DNA from: Dryocola clanedunensis subsp. sulfonylureivorans
Lineage (GTDB): Bacteria; Pseudomonadota; Gammaproteobacteria; Enterobacterales; Enterobacteriaceae
Reading direction: 5' to 3'
Assembly (NCBI RefSeq): GCF_016756775.1
Contig: NZ_JAERMU010000018.1
Span: forward strand, 1 to 64,000
DNA length: 64,000 nt
The notes under the pieces are model-generated. The model searched no databases. It saw nothing but the letters and a program-made list of their open reading frames with translations, and was not told where the DNA came from. Of this stretch, positions 40,062 to 50,992 are shown piece after piece. The position numbers and the translations under genes were made by a program. Numbering within the stretch: the first letter of the stretch is position 1; the number at the start of each line of letters is the position of its first letter.

Positions 40062-41206
40062 AAAGCCTCCAGATAGAGCTCGCGCACCTCTTCTCGGGTG
40101 GCGGTGCGTGGGTTACACGGCGCGCACGGGTCGGCGAGGGCTTTATCTAACCAGCCTTCAATGTCCGACGACTTCACGCCGAGCTGGCTGAAGCCGGACG
40201 GAATGCCGACGCGGGCGGAAAGGGCGCGGATCGCCTCGATCGCTTTGTGGCTCGCCTGATCCTCATTCATCCCGTGGATGTTCACGCCCATGGCTGAGGC
40301 GACCTGCGCAAAGCGCGCAACGGCCTGCGGGCGGTTAAAGGCTTCGATAATCGGCAGCAGGATGGCGTTGCAGACGCCGTGGGGCAGGTTGTGCGTGGCG
40401 CCGGGCTGATGCGCCAGCGCGTGCACCAGGCCAAGGCCCGCGCTGTTGAACGCCATCCCCGCCAGGTACTGCCCGTAAGCCATCATCTCGCGCGCTTCAA
40501 GGTTGTGCCCGTCATCCACGGCCTTCGGCAGCCAGGTGCTGATTAATCGAATTGCCTCCAGCGCGTTGGCGTCGGTGAGCGGGTGCGCGCCGACAGAAAC
40601 ATAGGCTTCCACCGCGTGGGTCAGCGCATCCATGCCCGTTGCGGCGGTGACGCTGGCCGGAATATCCAGCATCACGCTCGCGTCGTCCACGGCGATATCG
40701 GGGATGATGTTTGAGTCGATAATGACCTCTTTCACCTGGCGCTGCGAGTCGATGATCACCGCGTTGCTGGTCATCTCCGCCGCCGTTCCTGCCGTGGTGT
40801 TAATCGCCACCAGCGGCACGCCCGCGTTAACCACTTTGCCTACGCCGGAATAGGCGGTAGACGGGCCGGGGTTGGCGGTCAGGATCTTCACCGCTTTGGC
40901 CGTGTCGATTGGGCTGCCGCCGCCGAAGGCGATGATGTAGTCACAGTCTGCCGCCCGGTACGCGGCAAACCCCTTCTGCACCAGCTCCTCGGTCGGGTTC
41001 GGAAAGACCTCGTCAAACAGCTCGTAAGAGAGCTGATGAGCGTCCAGCGCGGTGAACAGGCTGTCGAGCAGCCCCATTTTCACCAGCTGACCGTCGGTGA
41101 CGACCAGCGCTTTGCCCCAGTTTTTACCCGCAACCAGCTTAACCATATCGCCGATTGCGCCCGCGCCGTGAAGGCTGATTTTTGGTAAGGCCAACATAAA
41201 GCTCAT
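40058..41206 (-). CDS. fucO: Lactaldehyde reductase (iron-containing alcohol dehydrogenase)
   Basis: A 382-residue enzyme (FucO length) that reduces L-lactaldehyde, the RhaD product, to 1,2-propanediol when oxygen is scarce. The NAD-binding [10 protein letters not shown] and the metal histidines in [12 protein letters not shown] are intact. ATG 41206 begins the conserved M-S-F-M-L-A-L-P-K and the frame above it is unrelated. Location in the rha operon indicates a dedicated paralogue, sometimes called rhaO. Confidence 0.9.
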   Translation of the reverse strand: MSFMLALPKISLHGAGAIGDMVKLVAGKNWGKALVVTDGQLVKMGLLDSLFTALDAHQLSYELFDEVFPNPTEELVQKGFAAYRAADCDYIIAFGGGSPIDTAKAVKILTANPGPSTAYSGVGKVVNAGVPLVAINTTAGTAAEMTSNAVIIDSQRQVKEVIIDSNIIPDIAVDDASVMLDIPASVTAATGMDALTHAVEAYVSVGAHPLTDANALEAIRLISTWLPKAVDDGHNLEAREMMAYGQYLAGMAFNSAGLGLVHALAHQPGATHNLPHGVCNAILLPIIEAFNRPQAVARFAQVASAMGVNIHGMNEDQASHKAIEAIRALSARVGIPSGFSQLGVKSSDIEGWLDKALADPCAPCNPRTATREEVRELYLEAL

Positions 41207-41265
41207 TGTTATTTTCCTTAATATTGCAGTTTTTGAATTCTTGTTCGCTCCCCTCCAGGGTAAGC

Positions 41266-41338
41266 GTAGGGCGGGTAAGCAATGCGTCACCCGCCGAAAA
41301 TTTAGTGGTGGATGACGCTGCGCTTATCCACCCTACGT
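41266..41338. repeat. REP-type palindromes inside the rha transport operon
   Basis: GTAGGGCGGGTAAGC...CACCCGCC and GGTGGATGACGCTGCGCTTATCCACC between the permease and fucO genes. Confidence 0.6.
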
Positions 41339-42327
41339 TGTATTAAGCGCCGGGCAATAATCGGCAGGGAAATCACCACGATCAGCATCAGGCCGACGAT
41401 AATCGACATCACGATGCCCGGCACGTTGAGCAGGCTCAGGCCGAAGGTCACCAGCCCCATCAGGAAGGCGGCGATAACCACCCCGGTGATGCTGCCGGAG
41501 CCGCCAAGAATATTGACGCCGCCCAGTACCGCCATGGTCACCACGGCAAGCTCCCAGCCCATGGCAATCGTTGGCCTGGTGCTGCCTAACCTTGAGGTCA
41601 GCAGCACCGCCGCAAGCCCGGCCATCACGCCGACCAGCACGAAGAGGATCATGTTGTGCCGCTTGACGTTGATGCCGGAATACCATGCGCCGGTCGGGTT
41701 ATTGCCGATGGCGTAGGTGCGGCGGCCAAAGTTGGTTTTGTGCAGCAGGAAGGCGAACGCGCCCGCCAGCACGATAAACAGCGTGAACTCAAACGACAGC
41801 GCGCCCCACACGTAGCCCTGCCCGAACCACGCGAAGCTCTCAGGCCAGGTGTTCAGCGCCTGGTCGCCGAGCAGAATGTAGGTGATGCCGCGGTACAGGC
41901 TCATGGTGCCGATGGTGATGACGATGGACGACAGGTTAAAGCGCGTCACCAGCCAGCCGTTGAACAGGCCGCAAAGCAGCCCGACGCCCAGCCCCACGCA
42001 GACCAGCAGCGGCGTATCCATGCCCGCCTGGGCGCAGAAGCCCATCGCCGTGGAGCTGAGCGCAATAGTGGAAGCGACGGACAGGTCAATCTCCCGGGCG
42101 ATAATCAGCATGGCCATCGGCAGCACGATGATCGCTTTCTCGGTGAAGTTGAAGGTGGCGTCCGACAGGTTCCAGACGTTCAGGAAATACGGAGAAGCCA
42201 GCGCGTTCGCCACAAATACCGCCAGCGTCACCGCCAGCAGGAACGTTTCCCAGCACAGCAGCTTTTTAAGGCGAGAGTCGGGAAGGGCGACGAGGGCCGC
42301 CTGCTCAGAGATCAGCGTTTTATTCAT
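41302..42327 (-). CDS. Rhamnose-type ABC transporter permease 2
   Basis: A 341-residue inner-membrane permease of the ribose/RbsC type, about nine to ten hydrophobic segments, with the E-I-D-L-S-V loop and G-G-V-N-I-L-G-G-S-G-S-I-T-G motif. It overlaps permease 1 by 4 bp. Together they form a heterodimer, as in the RhaPQ pair of rhizobia. The 3' end overlaps a REP element. Confidence 0.9.
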   Translation of the reverse strand: MNKTLISEQAALVALPDSRLKKLLCWETFLLAVTLAVFVANALASPYFLNVWNLSDATFNFTEKAIIVLPMAMLIIAREIDLSVASTIALSSTAMGFCAQAGMDTPLLVCVGLGVGLLCGLFNGWLVTRFNLSSIVITIGTMSLYRGITYILLGDQALNTWPESFAWFGQGYVWGALSFEFTLFIVLAGAFAFLLHKTNFGRRTYAIGNNPTGAWYSGINVKRHNMILFVLVGVMAGLAAVLLTSRLGSTRPTIAMGWELAVVTMAVLGGVNILGGSGSITGVVIAAFLMGLVTFGLSLLNVPGIVMSIIVGLMLIVVISLPIIARRLIQRRVDKRSVIHH

Positions 42328-43328
42328 GGTTTCACCGCCTCTTTTTGTCGGGAAAGCGCGACGTCGCGCAGAATCAGCCTGCCTTTACGCTTGTTGCCGC
42401 GCTCGTTGAGCAGCACCGCAATCACAATCACCGCCCCGGAAATCGCCATCTGCCAGAACGGCGAGACGCCGATCACCGGCAGCGCGTTGTTGATAACGCC
42501 GAGGAACAGCGCGCCGAACAGGCAGCCCAGCACGCGGCCAGTGCCGCCCATGGTGCTGATGCCGCCAATCACGCAGGCTGCTACGATTTGCAGTTCAAAA
42601 CCGTTAGCCACGTCAACATACGCAACGGCAAAGCGCGAAATCCACAGGTAGCCGCAGAATCCCGCCAGCGCGCCGCTCAGGCTGAAGCTGATGAACTGCA
42701 TTTTTCCGGCGTTGATGCCCGTGTAGTACGCGGCGGTGGCGTTGCCTCCGGCGGTGTACATCGCGCGCCCGGTGCGGCTGTAGCGCAGGACGTAACCGAC
42801 CAGCAGCAGGGCCGCCACGGCGCACCAGCTCAGCAGCGGCATCCCCAGCACGGCGGTGCGCGGCAGCGCCAGGAAACCGGCGCTCATCTGGTGGGCGTTG
42901 ATCCAGCCGCCGTTGGTCAGCAGGAAGATAATCCCCCGGAAGATGCTCATGGTGCCGAGCGTCACGACAATCGCCGGGATGCCGAGCTTCCAGACCAGCA
43001 GCCCGTTGATGATGCCCATCAGCAGGCCGAGCAGGGTGGCGATAACCAGCAGCACGGCGACGGGGATCTCAGGATGATGGAAGTTGAGCAGGGCGACGCA
43101 CATGCCGGTCAGCGCCAGGTTGGCCGCCATCGACAGGTCGATGCCCCTGGTGAGCAGCACCATCATCTGGCCGAGCGCGAGAATAATCAGAATGGACGTG
43201 TCGTTGAACATCTCCACCAGGTTGGACGGCGCGAGGAACGACGGCGCGCGGCTGCCAATTGCCAGCACCATCAGCACGATGACCCCGGCGAGCAGGGCCT
43301 CACGATGTTTAAGCAGGGTTTGCCACAT
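42324..43328 (-). CDS. Rhamnose-type ABC transporter permease 1
   Basis: A 334-residue RbsC-like permease with G-I-D-L-S-M-A-A-N-L-A-L-T-G near residue 65 and G-G-I-S-T-M-G-G-T-G-R-V near 245. ATG 43328 starts one base after the ATPase stop, and the frame above it lies inside the ATPase gene. It is co-translated with permease 2. Confidence 0.9.
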   Translation of the reverse strand: MWQTLLKHREALLAGVIVLMVLAIGSRAPSFLAPSNLVEMFNDTSILIILALGQMMVLLTRGIDLSMAANLALTGMCVALLNFHHPEIPVAVLLVIATLLGLLMGIINGLLVWKLGIPAIVVTLGTMSIFRGIIFLLTNGGWINAHQMSAGFLALPRTAVLGMPLLSWCAVAALLLVGYVLRYSRTGRAMYTAGGNATAAYYTGINAGKMQFISFSLSGALAGFCGYLWISRFAVAYVDVANGFELQIVAACVIGGISTMGGTGRVLGCLFGALFLGVINNALPVIGVSPFWQMAISGAVIVIAVLLNERGNKRKGRLILRDVALSRQKEAVKP

Positions 43329-43329
43329 G

Positions 43330-44841
43330 TTATGCCGCCTCCTCGCCCACGCCGCTGGCGGCGCTGACGATAGTCTCCGCGCTCGCCTCACCGGCCCTGT
43401 ACTCCGCCACCATCAGCCCTTCGTGCATGACGATAATCCGGTCGGCCATGCCCATCACCTCCGGCAGCTCTGACGACACCATGATCACCGCCAGCCCCTG
43501 GCCGACCAGCTCGGACATAAACTGGTGCACCGCCGCCTTCGAGCCGATATCAATGCCCTTGGTTGGCTCGTCCAGAATGATGACCGCAGGCCTGGTCGCC
43601 AGCCATTTGCCGATCACCACCTTCTGCTGGTTGCCGCCGGACAGGGTTTCGACCGGCTGCCGCCAGCTTGAGGCTTTAACCTGGAGCCGCTTCGCATATT
43701 CATCCGCCAGCGCCCATTCCCGGGCGTCGTTGAGCACGCCGTTCGGGTTGAGGCGGGAAAGCTGCGGCAGGCTGATGTTCTGGCTGATGGGCAGCCCGAT
43801 AATCGCCCCCTGCTTCTGGCGCTCTTCCGGCACGCAGACAATCCCGGCCCTGATGGCGTCCGCGGGCTGGCTGAACTGCCTCGGCTGTCCGTTGAGGCGG
43901 ATTTCGCCGTGGCTCGGACGTGACACGCCGGACAGCGCCTGCATCAGCTCCGTGCGCCCGGCGCCGACCAGGCCGTAGAAACCGAGGATTTCGCCTTTGC
44001 GCAGGGTGAAATTGATGTGCGCGAATTCCGTTGGGTGACAGAGATCTTTCACCTCCAGCACCGTTTCGCCCGGCTCGCAGGACGTTTTCGGGTACGCGTG
44101 GCTGATCTCGCGCCCGACCATCATCGTCACCATGCGCTCTTCGCTGATGTCGCTGATTTGCCCGGAGCCGATATATACGCCGTCGCGCAGGATGGTGTAG
44201 TGGTCGGCAATCGCAAAAATTTCGTCGAACTTGTGCGAGATAAACAGGATGGCTTTGCCTTCGCGCTTCAGGCGCCCGACGATCTGGTAGAACTCGACGA
44301 TTTCATGCTGCGAAAGGGCGGCGGTTGGCTCATCCAGAATCACCACCTGGGCGTCGAACGACAGCGCGCGGGCAATCGCCACCATATGGCGCTGGGCGAT
44401 GCTCAGGGTTTTCAGCGTGGCGCGGGGGTCTATCTGCACTTCAAGGCGGGCGAGAAGATCCCGCGCCTGCCGGTGCATGGCGGGCCAGTCGAGCTTCTTA
44501 AACAGGCCGCGATACAGATAGTGGCCGACAAAAATGTTTTCGGTGACCGTCAGCTCGTCGAAGAGCACGGTTTCCTGATGGATCGCGGTGATGCCGACCT
44601 TGTGCGCCGACTCCGGGTTGGGCAGCGTAATCGGGATCGCTTTATAGAGCAGCTCGCCCTCTTCGGGCTGGTAAATTCCGGTCATCACTTTGACCAGGGT
44701 TGATTTGCCCGCGCCGTTCTCACCGATAAGCGCGGTGACTTTGCCCGGCCACAGGTCGAGATGAACGTTTTCAAGGGCGCGCACGCCGGGGAACAGTTTG
44801 GTTATCCCCCTGAGTGACAGCAGCGGTGTGGTAACTGTCAT
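43330..44841 (-). CDS. Sugar ABC transporter ATPase (rhamnose import)
   Basis: A 503-residue double-domain ATPase of the RbsA/MglA type. Domain 1 has G-E-N-G-A-G-K-S-T at about 41-49 and V-I-L-D-E-P-T; domain 2 has G-L-V-G-A-G-R-T-E and L-S-G-G-N-Q-Q-K. ATG 44841 starts the conserved M-T-V-T-T-P-L-L-S-L; the frame opens at 44868. Downstream of the binding-protein gene with about 110 bp and a REP-like palindrome between them. Confidence 0.92.
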   Translation of the reverse strand: MTVTTPLLSLRGITKLFPGVRALENVHLDLWPGKVTALIGENGAGKSTLVKVMTGIYQPEEGELLYKAIPITLPNPESAHKVGITAIHQETVLFDELTVTENIFVGHYLYRGLFKKLDWPAMHRQARDLLARLEVQIDPRATLKTLSIAQRHMVAIARALSFDAQVVILDEPTAALSQHEIVEFYQIVGRLKREGKAILFISHKFDEIFAIADHYTILRDGVYIGSGQISDISEERMVTMMVGREISHAYPKTSCEPGETVLEVKDLCHPTEFAHINFTLRKGEILGFYGLVGAGRTELMQALSGVSRPSHGEIRLNGQPRQFSQPADAIRAGIVCVPEERQKQGAIIGLPISQNISLPQLSRLNPNGVLNDAREWALADEYAKRLQVKASSWRQPVETLSGGNQQKVVIGKWLATRPAVIILDEPTKGIDIGSKAAVHQFMSELVGQGLAVIMVSSELPEVMGMADRIIVMHEGLMVAEYRAGEASAETIVSAASGVGEEAA

Positions 44842-44870
44842 CGTAAATTCCCCATCCAGAATGCACAAAA

Positions 44871-44943
44871 TGGTGGATGGCGCTGGCGCTTATCCACCCT
44901 ACATTGAGCCGCGCAGGGCGGGTAAGCGAAGGGCTACCCGCCG
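44871..44943. repeat. REP-type palindromes between binding protein and ATPase genes
   Basis: GGTGGATGGCGCTGGCGCTTATCCACC and a GCGGGTAAGCG...CTACCCGC unit. Such elements between a binding-protein gene and the membrane components commonly stabilise the upstream message. Confidence 0.65.
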
Positions 44944-44950
44944 AACACAA

Positions 44951-45943
44951 TCAGAAAATTTTGGAGAATTTATCGATGTTGCTGGCGTCGTAAACAAAGG
45001 GTTCGGCCATCGCGCCGCTGCCGTCGGCGTCGAGCTTAACTTTGCCCAGCTTGCCCATGCTGGCTTCGGTTTTGGTGGCGCTGCCTTTGACTAAGTCATC
45101 CGCCAGGTAGGTCGCCGCGTAGCCCAGGTCGATAGGGTTCCAGATGGCGAAGCTTTTTGAAGCGCCGGATTTCACCGCGCCCGCCATTTCAGACGGCAGG
45201 CCGAGGCCGGTCACGTAAACCTTGCCGATTTTTCCCTGGTCTTTCACCGCCTGCGCGGCGGCAACGATGCCCACCGAGGACGGGGAAACGATGACTTTCA
45301 GATCAGGATAAGATTTCAGCAGGCCGACGGTTTCGCGGTAGCTCTTGTCAGACAGGTCGTCGCCGTAGGCCACGGTCACCAGGTTGACGGACGGATACTT
45401 CGGCAGCACCTTTTTCATCTCCGCAATCCAGATGTTCTGGTTGGTGGAGGTCGGCGTCGCGCTTAATACCGCCACGTCGCCTTTTTCAACGTTCATCGCC
45501 TTCAGCGCGTCGGCGGCGAGCCTGACGTTGGTTTCGCCAATCAGCGCGTTATTGGAGGGATTAAGGTGGATCTGACGGCCCTCTTTCGCCACCCCGGAAT
45601 CCCAGGAGACGACTTTGATGCCGCGCTGCATGGCTTTTTTCAGCACCGGGACAAGGGCGTCCGGATCGTTGGCGGAAATGGCGATGGCGTCAACGCCCTG
45701 AGCGATCAGGCCGTTGAGTACTTCAATCTGTGCTTCTGCGGTAGTGGTCGTCGGGCCGGTGTAAATGACCTTCACATCCCCCAGCTCTTTGGCGGCCTCC
45801 TGCGCCCCCACGTTCGCTGCTTCAAAGAAACCGTTGCCGAGGGATTTCGCAACCAGCGCGATCTTCACTTCGGCAAGGGCAGAACCGGACAACGCCAGTG
45901 CGGCAACGGTGAGTGTACAGCCTACTATTGCTTTAATTTTCAT
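44951..45943 (-). CDS. Periplasmic rhamnose-binding protein of the ABC importer
   Basis: A 330-residue class-I periplasmic sugar-binding protein. The signal peptide ends near residue 24 (S-A-L-A-E-V); the mature part has I-S-A-N-D-P-D-A-L-V-P and W-D-S-G-V, typical of the LacI/RbsB-like fold. It corresponds to rhizobial RhaS, a name avoided because rhaS is the regulator below. It is first in the operon for transport, lactaldehyde reduction and mutarotation. Specificity follows from location in the rha cluster. Confidence 0.9.
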   Translation of the reverse strand: MKIKAIVGCTLTVAALALSGSALAEVKIALVAKSLGNGFFEAANVGAQEAAKELGDVKVIYTGPTTTTAEAQIEVLNGLIAQGVDAIAISANDPDALVPVLKKAMQRGIKVVSWDSGVAKEGRQIHLNPSNNALIGETNVRLAADALKAMNVEKGDVAVLSATPTSTNQNIWIAEMKKVLPKYPSVNLVTVAYGDDLSDKSYRETVGLLKSYPDLKVIVSPSSVGIVAAAQAVKDQGKIGKVYVTGLGLPSEMAGAVKSGASKSFAIWNPIDLGYAATYLADDLVKGSATKTEASMGKLGKVKLDADGSGAMAEPFVYDASNIDKFSKIF

Positions 45944-46003
45944 AGCTTATACTCCACGGGTAGGGACAGTTTGCAGGTGTTTTTTATTTTTATTCACGGT
46001 ACT

Positions 46004-46121
46004 TTTTGTCGGATGACGCTGCGCTTATCCGACCTACAAAGAAAATGCAGGGTGAATAAGCGCAGCGTCATCCAGTGTTCATTTTTGTAGGGTGGATAAG
46101 CGAAGCGCCATCCACCGTTTA
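46004..46121. repeat. REP-type palindromes between rhaD and the ABC operon
   Basis: Three units: GTCGGATGACGCTGCGCTTATCCGAC, GGTGAATAAGCGCAGCGTCATCC and GTAGGGTGGATAAGCGAAGCGCCATCCACC. Confidence 0.7.
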
Positions 46122-46126
46122 CAGAC

Positions 46127-46951
46127 TTAAAGCTCTAAAGCACTTGCCAGCGGCGTGACGCCAAAACGTTTACCTAGCGCGATAAGCTCATCGCGAGAGA
46201 TGGTCTGTTTCATGCCGCCCATCGAAATCACTTTCACCAGCACCTCTGCCGACTTCTCGGCGGTGTCGATCAGCCCAAAGGCCTCGTCGAACGTCGGGCC
46301 GCTGCCGAAAACGCCGTGGAACGGCCACAGCACCAGCGAGTGTTTCTGCATCTGGCCTGCGGTGGCGTCGCCGATCTCGTCGGTGCCCGGCACCATCCAC
46401 GGCAGAATACCCACGCCGTCCGGGAAGACCACCAGACATTCGGTGCTGCCTTCCCACAGCTTACGGGTGATGACGTCGGTGTCGTTTTCCAGCACGTAGG
46501 TCAGGGCAATCAGGTTGGTGGCGTGGCAGTGCATGATCACGCGGTCTTTTCCATCGGTAACCTTCTTGCGCACGCAGTGCGACTGGAAGTGCGACGCCAG
46601 CTCCGAGGTCGGCACCGCTTCGTTTTCCAGCCCCCACAAAATGTGGTAGCCGGTGCCCTTGTTGTCCACTTTTACCACGCCGATATTTGCCGCCGGGTCG
46701 AGCTGCACGTTGCGGAAGAACTTGCCGGAGCCGGTGACGATAAACGGCGTGTTGGCAAGATCCGGCATCTGCTGGCTCAGCTTGATGTAGCGCGGTGCGG
46801 CATGGAAGTCGTCCGTGAAAGGCGCAATGTCCGCCTCGTCAAGACGCATGGTGATGTTGCCGCCGTTGCGCTCGTCCCAGCCCTTCAGCCAGGCGTCGCT
46901 GGTCGCTTTGATCATGCCTTCAACAAACCAGGCGTTAAGGATGTTCTGCAT
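46127..46951 (-). CDS. rhaD: Rhamnulose-1-phosphate aldolase
   Basis: A 274-residue zinc enzyme (E. coli 274) that splits rhamnulose-1-phosphate into dihydroxyacetone phosphate and L-lactaldehyde. The zinc-binding segment V-I-M-H-C-H-A-T-N is present and the active-site N-G-G-N-I-T is near residue 28. ATG 46951 begins the known M-Q-N-I start. Third gene of rhaBAD, about 100 bp after rhaA with a REP unit between. Confidence 0.96.
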   Translation of the reverse strand: MQNILNAWFVEGMIKATSDAWLKGWDERNGGNITMRLDEADIAPFTDDFHAAPRYIKLSQQMPDLANTPFIVTGSGKFFRNVQLDPAANIGVVKVDNKGTGYHILWGLENEAVPTSELASHFQSHCVRKKVTDGKDRVIMHCHATNLIALTYVLENDTDVITRKLWEGSTECLVVFPDGVGILPWMVPGTDEIGDATAGQMQKHSLVLWPFHGVFGSGPTFDEAFGLIDTAEKSAEVLVKVISMGGMKQTISRDELIALGKRFGVTPLASALEL

Positions 46952-46973
46952 AGTATTTTCCTGTCTGAACTGG

Positions 46974-47042
46974 CGGATGACGCTTACGCTTATCCGCCCT
47001 ACGATAATTAGTTGTAAGGTGGATAAGCGCAGCCCATCCACC
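46974..47042. repeat. REP-type palindromes between rhaA and rhaD
   Basis: GGATGACGCTTACGCTTATCC and GGTGGATAAGCGCAGCCCATCCACC in the 98-bp gap. Confidence 0.65.
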
Positions 47043-47049
47043 GACTCTC

Positions 47050-48309
47050 TTAAGCGCGCTTGCTCAGCGTCTCTTTTTCGTAATGGCGAACCGTGTTCAG
47101 CCACTGCGCGTCCGCTGGCGTGTCGTTGCGCTGGCAGTACATCTCCCAGACCGCCTGCCACGGCAGGCACTTCTGCTCTTCCAGCAGCGCCAGACGCGCG
47201 GTGTAGTCGCCCTCTTTTTCAAGCTGGCGCAGGGTTTCGGTTGGCTCCAGCAGCGCGCGCAGCAGGGCCTTCTTCATGTTGCGGGTGCCGATAACCCACG
47301 CCGCGATGCGGTTGATGGACGCGTCGAAGAAATCGAGGCCGATATGCACCCGGTCGAACAGGTCGTGGCGGATGATTTCGCTGGCGATGGCCTGGGTTTC
47401 GTCATCCAGCAGCACCACATGGTCGCTGTCCCAGCGTACCGGACGGCTGACGTGCAGCAGCAGGCGCGGCACGTAGAGCATGGCGCTGGAGATCTTGTCG
47501 GAGATGACCTCGGTCGGGTGAAAGTGGCCCGCGTCCAGGCACAGCGCAGTCTGGCGGCTGGTGGCGTAGCCGAAGTAAAACTCGTTGGAGCCGACGGTGT
47601 AGCTTTCCGCACCGATGCCGAACAATTTGCTCTCTACCGCGTCGATGTGGTGCGCCGGGTTCAGCTTCTCGCTGATGACTTCATCAAGGGCTTCCAGCAG
47701 GCGCTGGCGCGGGGCCAGGCGGTCAACGGTGATGTCTTTCATGCCGTCCGGGATCCAGATGTTCATCACCGACGGCGTGCCGAGCTGTTCGCCAAAGTAA
47801 GCGGAGACTTTGCGGCTGGCCTTCACGTGGTCAATCCAGAACTGGCGGATATTGTCGTCGGCGTGGGAGAGGGTGAAGCCGTCCGCGCTCAGCGGGTGGG
47901 AAAAGCAGGACGGGTTGAAATCCAGCCCCAGCCTGTTGGCTTTTGCCCATTCCACCCAGTTTTTAAAGTGTTCTGGTTTGATTTTGTCGCGGGACACCGG
48001 GGTGTCGGATTCAAGGTAGATCGCGTGCAGGTTCAGGCGCTTCGGCCCTGGGATCAGGCTCAGCGCCTGCTCCAGATCGGCACGCAGTTCAGCCGCATTG
48101 CGCGCCTTGCCCGGATAGTTACCGGTGGCCTGGATACCGCCGCTCAGCGTGCCCTCCGGGTTTTCAAATCCGGCAACGTCGTCGCCCTGCCAGCAGTGCA
48201 TTGAAACCGGCAGGCGGTCGAGCTGATGCAGCGCGGCTTCAACATCTACGCCCACGGCGGCAAAGCGCTGCTTAGCCAGTTCCCAGGCCCGATCGATAGT
48301 GGTGGTCAT
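47050..48309 (-). CDS. rhaA: L-rhamnose isomerase
   Basis: A 419-residue enzyme, the E. coli length, from ATG 48309. It opens [15 protein letters not shown] and contains M-H-C-W-Q-G-D-D-V; the metal site includes D-A-G-H-F-H-P-T. It overlaps the rhaB stop by 4 bp. Confidence 0.97.
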   Translation of the reverse strand: MTTTIDRAWELAKQRFAAVGVDVEAALHQLDRLPVSMHCWQGDDVAGFENPEGTLSGGIQATGNYPGKARNAAELRADLEQALSLIPGPKRLNLHAIYLESDTPVSRDKIKPEHFKNWVEWAKANRLGLDFNPSCFSHPLSADGFTLSHADDNIRQFWIDHVKASRKVSAYFGEQLGTPSVMNIWIPDGMKDITVDRLAPRQRLLEALDEVISEKLNPAHHIDAVESKLFGIGAESYTVGSNEFYFGYATSRQTALCLDAGHFHPTEVISDKISSAMLYVPRLLLHVSRPVRWDSDHVVLLDDETQAIASEIIRHDLFDRVHIGLDFFDASINRIAAWVIGTRNMKKALLRALLEPTETLRQLEKEGDYTARLALLEEQKCLPWQAVWEMYCQRNDTPADAQWLNTVRHYEKETLSKRA

Positions 48310-49778
48310 GCGCAAAACTCCTTACAGGTTTGACGGTTGTGCTGAAACTGCGCCACGTAGCGGGCAATTTCGCTGTCTGATTGAGGGGAAAAGGGGGTGA
48401 GTTCGTAGTTGGCGGCGACGACTTTGCGGAAGTCATCGACGTCGGTGATTTCGTCCAGCGCCATCAGCTGACAGCCGACGTTGCCGAGGGTGGAGGCCTC
48501 TACCGGCCCGGCGAGCACCGGCACGCCGCAGGCGTCGGCACAGAGCTGGTTGAGCAGGGCGTTCTGGCTGCCGCCGCCGACGATGTGCAGGCAGCTCACC
48601 GGGCGGCCGCGCAGATCGGCCAGCTCTTTGAGAATTTGCGCGTACAGCAGCGCCAGGCTGTCGAAAATGCAGCGCGCCAGCTCGCTGTCGTCGAGCGGCA
48701 CCGGCTGGTGGCTCTCCCGGCAGGCGGCCTGAATTTCGCGGCTCATGCTTTCCGGGTTGATGAAGCGGTCGTCGTTCGGGTTAATCACGAACTTACAGGC
48801 CGGGATAAGCTGGGCGCGGGCAATCAGGTCCGGCAGATCGGTTATTTTCAGCTCGCGGGTCACGCGCTGGAGCAGCCACAGCCCCATAATATTTTTCAGC
48901 ACGCGGTAGCGGCCTTCCGCTCCGCCTTCGTTGGTGATGTTAGCGGCCAGCGCCTTCGGCGTGGCATACGGCGTTTTGCTCTCCATGCCCATCAGCGACC
49001 AGGTGCCGGAAGAGAGATAGGCCGCGTCTTTGTCTTTCAGCGGCGCGCCGATGACCGCGCTGGCGGTATCGTGCGTGGCAACGGAGACGACCGGGATTTT
49101 ATTGCCTTCGCGGCAGATCCACTGGCCGATAACGTTGCCGGGATGGGTCGGGGTGCCGAACCATTTTTGCGGAACGCCGGCCCAGGCGAGCAGGGTTTCA
49201 TCCCAGCTGTCGCTGTTGATGTTCACCAGCTGGGTGGTGGTGGCGTTGGTGTACTCCCAGTTCAGCGCGCCGGTCAGGCGGTAGCAGAAGTAGTCGGGGA
49301 TCAGCAGCGCGTGTTCGACCTTATCGAGCAGCTCCGGCTGCCGCTCGCTAAGAGCGCGCAGCTGGTAAAGGGTATTGAAGGGCAGAAACTGGATGCCGGT
49401 GCGGCGATAGATCTCTTCGCGGCCTAATTCGCCCAGCGCCCTGTCCATCACGCCGTCGGTGCGGCTATCGCGGTAAGAGACGGGCAGGCCGACGCGGTTG
49501 CCGTCGCGGTCAATCAGCACGAAATCCACGCCCCAGGTGTCGATGCCGATGCTGTCGATGCGAATACCTTCGTCGCACGCCTTTTGCAGGCCGGTGCGGA
49601 TCTCGCCTTCCAGCGCGTCCAGATCCCAGGCGGTGGTTTCCTCTACCTGTTTCAGGCAGTTGCTGAAACGGTGAATTTCTCGCAGGCAGATGTGGCGGGT
49701 GCCGCTTTCGAAGCGGGCCAGCATGACGCGGCCGCTTGAAGCGCCCAGGTCAACCGCAACGCTATGGCGTACAGTCAT
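48306..49778 (-). CDS. rhaB: Rhamnulokinase
   Basis: A 490-residue FGGY-family kinase (E. coli 489) that phosphorylates rhamnulose. [11 protein letters not shown] at the start is the phosphate loop, D-T-W-G-V-D follows, and [12 protein letters not shown] near residue 395 is in the second domain. First gene of rhaBAD; the divergent promoter region is 49779-50081. Confidence 0.97.
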   Translation of the reverse strand: MTVRHSVAVDLGASSGRVMLARFESGTRHICLREIHRFSNCLKQVEETTAWDLDALEGEIRTGLQKACDEGIRIDSIGIDTWGVDFVLIDRDGNRVGLPVSYRDSRTDGVMDRALGELGREEIYRRTGIQFLPFNTLYQLRALSERQPELLDKVEHALLIPDYFCYRLTGALNWEYTNATTTQLVNINSDSWDETLLAWAGVPQKWFGTPTHPGNVIGQWICREGNKIPVVSVATHDTASAVIGAPLKDKDAAYLSSGTWSLMGMESKTPYATPKALAANITNEGGAEGRYRVLKNIMGLWLLQRVTRELKITDLPDLIARAQLIPACKFVINPNDDRFINPESMSREIQAACRESHQPVPLDDSELARCIFDSLALLYAQILKELADLRGRPVSCLHIVGGGSQNALLNQLCADACGVPVLAGPVEASTLGNVGCQLMALDEITDVDDFRKVVAANYELTPFSPQSDSEIARYVAQFQHNRQTCKEFCA

Positions 49779-49888
49779 GGTCGGGGGTCCTTACAAAAGA
49801 GTTGCCCCCACTTTAGAAAGGAACGCCCGCGCCCACCTTCTTATTACTGACAGCGCGAATGGCCCGCTGGCAAAGATGCAAAGATGAA

Positions 49889-49904
49889 CGTGAGTGATGT
49901 CACA
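49889..49904. promoter_or_regulatory. CRP site in the rhaB-rhaS intergenic region
   Basis: CGTGAGTGATGTCACA matches TGTGA-N6-TCACA at all but one base. It is in the 303-bp divergent region that in E. coli carries RhaS and RhaR sites for rhaBAD and rhaSR; those could not be placed with certainty here. Confidence 0.7.
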
Positions 49905-50081
49905 GAATCGCGCTTGCTCCGCTCTCATGCGGCCTGTGACGCTATCCACACTTCCCGATCTTTCCCGTCGTTTCTTAAAAAACGTGCAGCTTTTAGCGGA
50001 TTTCGCGTCGAAAATTTAAGGTGCTGATGAGAAGGGTTATCTACTATCAGGCATCGGTTAATCAGCGTGGTGGGCGTGAGA

Positions 50082-50918
50082 ATGACAATACTGCATGGCT
50101 TTGACTTCTTCCCTTCAGGTGCCGCATCGGTGGCGATTGAGCCGCGTTTGCCGCAGGCGGCGTTTCCGGAACACCACCACGACTTCTGCGAAATTGTGAT
50201 TGTCGAGCACGGCACCGGGACGCACGTCTTCAACGGCCAGCCCTACACGCTGAGCGGCGGATCGGTCTGCTTCGTGCGCGATCACGACCGCCATCTTTAC
50301 GAGCACACGGAAAACCTCTGCCTGACCAACATTCTTTACCGCGCGCCGGATGCGTTTTGCTTCCTCTCCGGGCTGGATAAGCTGCTGCCGCAGGAACAGG
50401 ATGGCCTCTATCCGTCCCACTGGCGCGTGAATCAGCCCGTTTTGCAGCAGGTGCGTGGGCTTATCGAACAGTTTGAAAATATAGGGGAAAGCGCGGATAC
50501 CCACGCCGTCGCCAACCGGGAAATCCTCTTTATGCAGCTGCTGGTGCTGCTGCGTAAGGGCAGCATGGCGGAAGGTGCGACAAACTCAGAAGGGCGGCTC
50601 AATCAGCTGATGGCGTGGCTGGAAGAGCATTTTGCCGAAGAGGTATGCTGGGAGCAGCTCGCCTCGCAGTTCACCCTTTCGCTGCGCACGCTGCACCGCC
50701 AGCTGAAACAGCAAACCGGTATGACGCCGCAGCGCTACCTGAACCGTTTACGCCTGATGAAAGCGCGTCACCTGCTGCGCCACGGGGAAGAGAGCGTCAC
50801 GGATATCGCCTTCCAGTGCGGCTTCGGCGACAGCAACCACTTTTCAACCCTGTTCAAACGCGAGTTCGCCTGGTCCCCACGCGAAATTCGCCAGGGGCGG
50901 GATACTCAACTTCAGTAA
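50082..50918 (+). CDS. rhaS: RhaS, AraC-family activator of rhaBAD
   Basis: A 278-residue activator, the E. coli length. An N-terminal cupin binds rhamnose ([11 protein letters not shown]), and the C-terminus has two helix-turn-helix units ([10 protein letters not shown] and [13 protein letters not shown]). ATG 50082 begins the known M-T-I-L-H. Confidence 0.96.
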   Translation: MTILHGFDFFPSGAASVAIEPRLPQAAFPEHHHDFCEIVIVEHGTGTHVFNGQPYTLSGGSVCFVRDHDRHLYEHTENLCLTNILYRAPDAFCFLSGLDKLLPQEQDGLYPSHWRVNQPVLQQVRGLIEQFENIGESADTHAVANREILFMQLLVLLRKGSMAEGATNSEGRLNQLMAWLEEHFAEEVCWEQLASQFTLSLRTLHRQLKQQTGMTPQRYLNRLRLMKARHLLRHGEESVTDIAFQCGFGDSNHFSTLFKREFAWSPREIRQGRDTQLQ

Positions 50919-50992
50919 TCGCGAGGGCAATCACCGTTTTTTACCTCAAAAAAGCCAATACTTTCTGATTGTTCCGGCTTTGAGGGCTGAAG

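Noticed and set aside
42345-43367. 340-residue open frame antisense to ABC permease 1
   Set aside because: Low-complexity His/Gln/Ala/Asp composition typical of GC-rich shadow frames.
41302-45943. Assigning the ABC importer to autoinducer-2 or ribose uptake
   Set aside because: The proteins are of the general sugar type, and the operon also carries rhaM and lactaldehyde reductase next to rhaBAD, which points to rhamnose.
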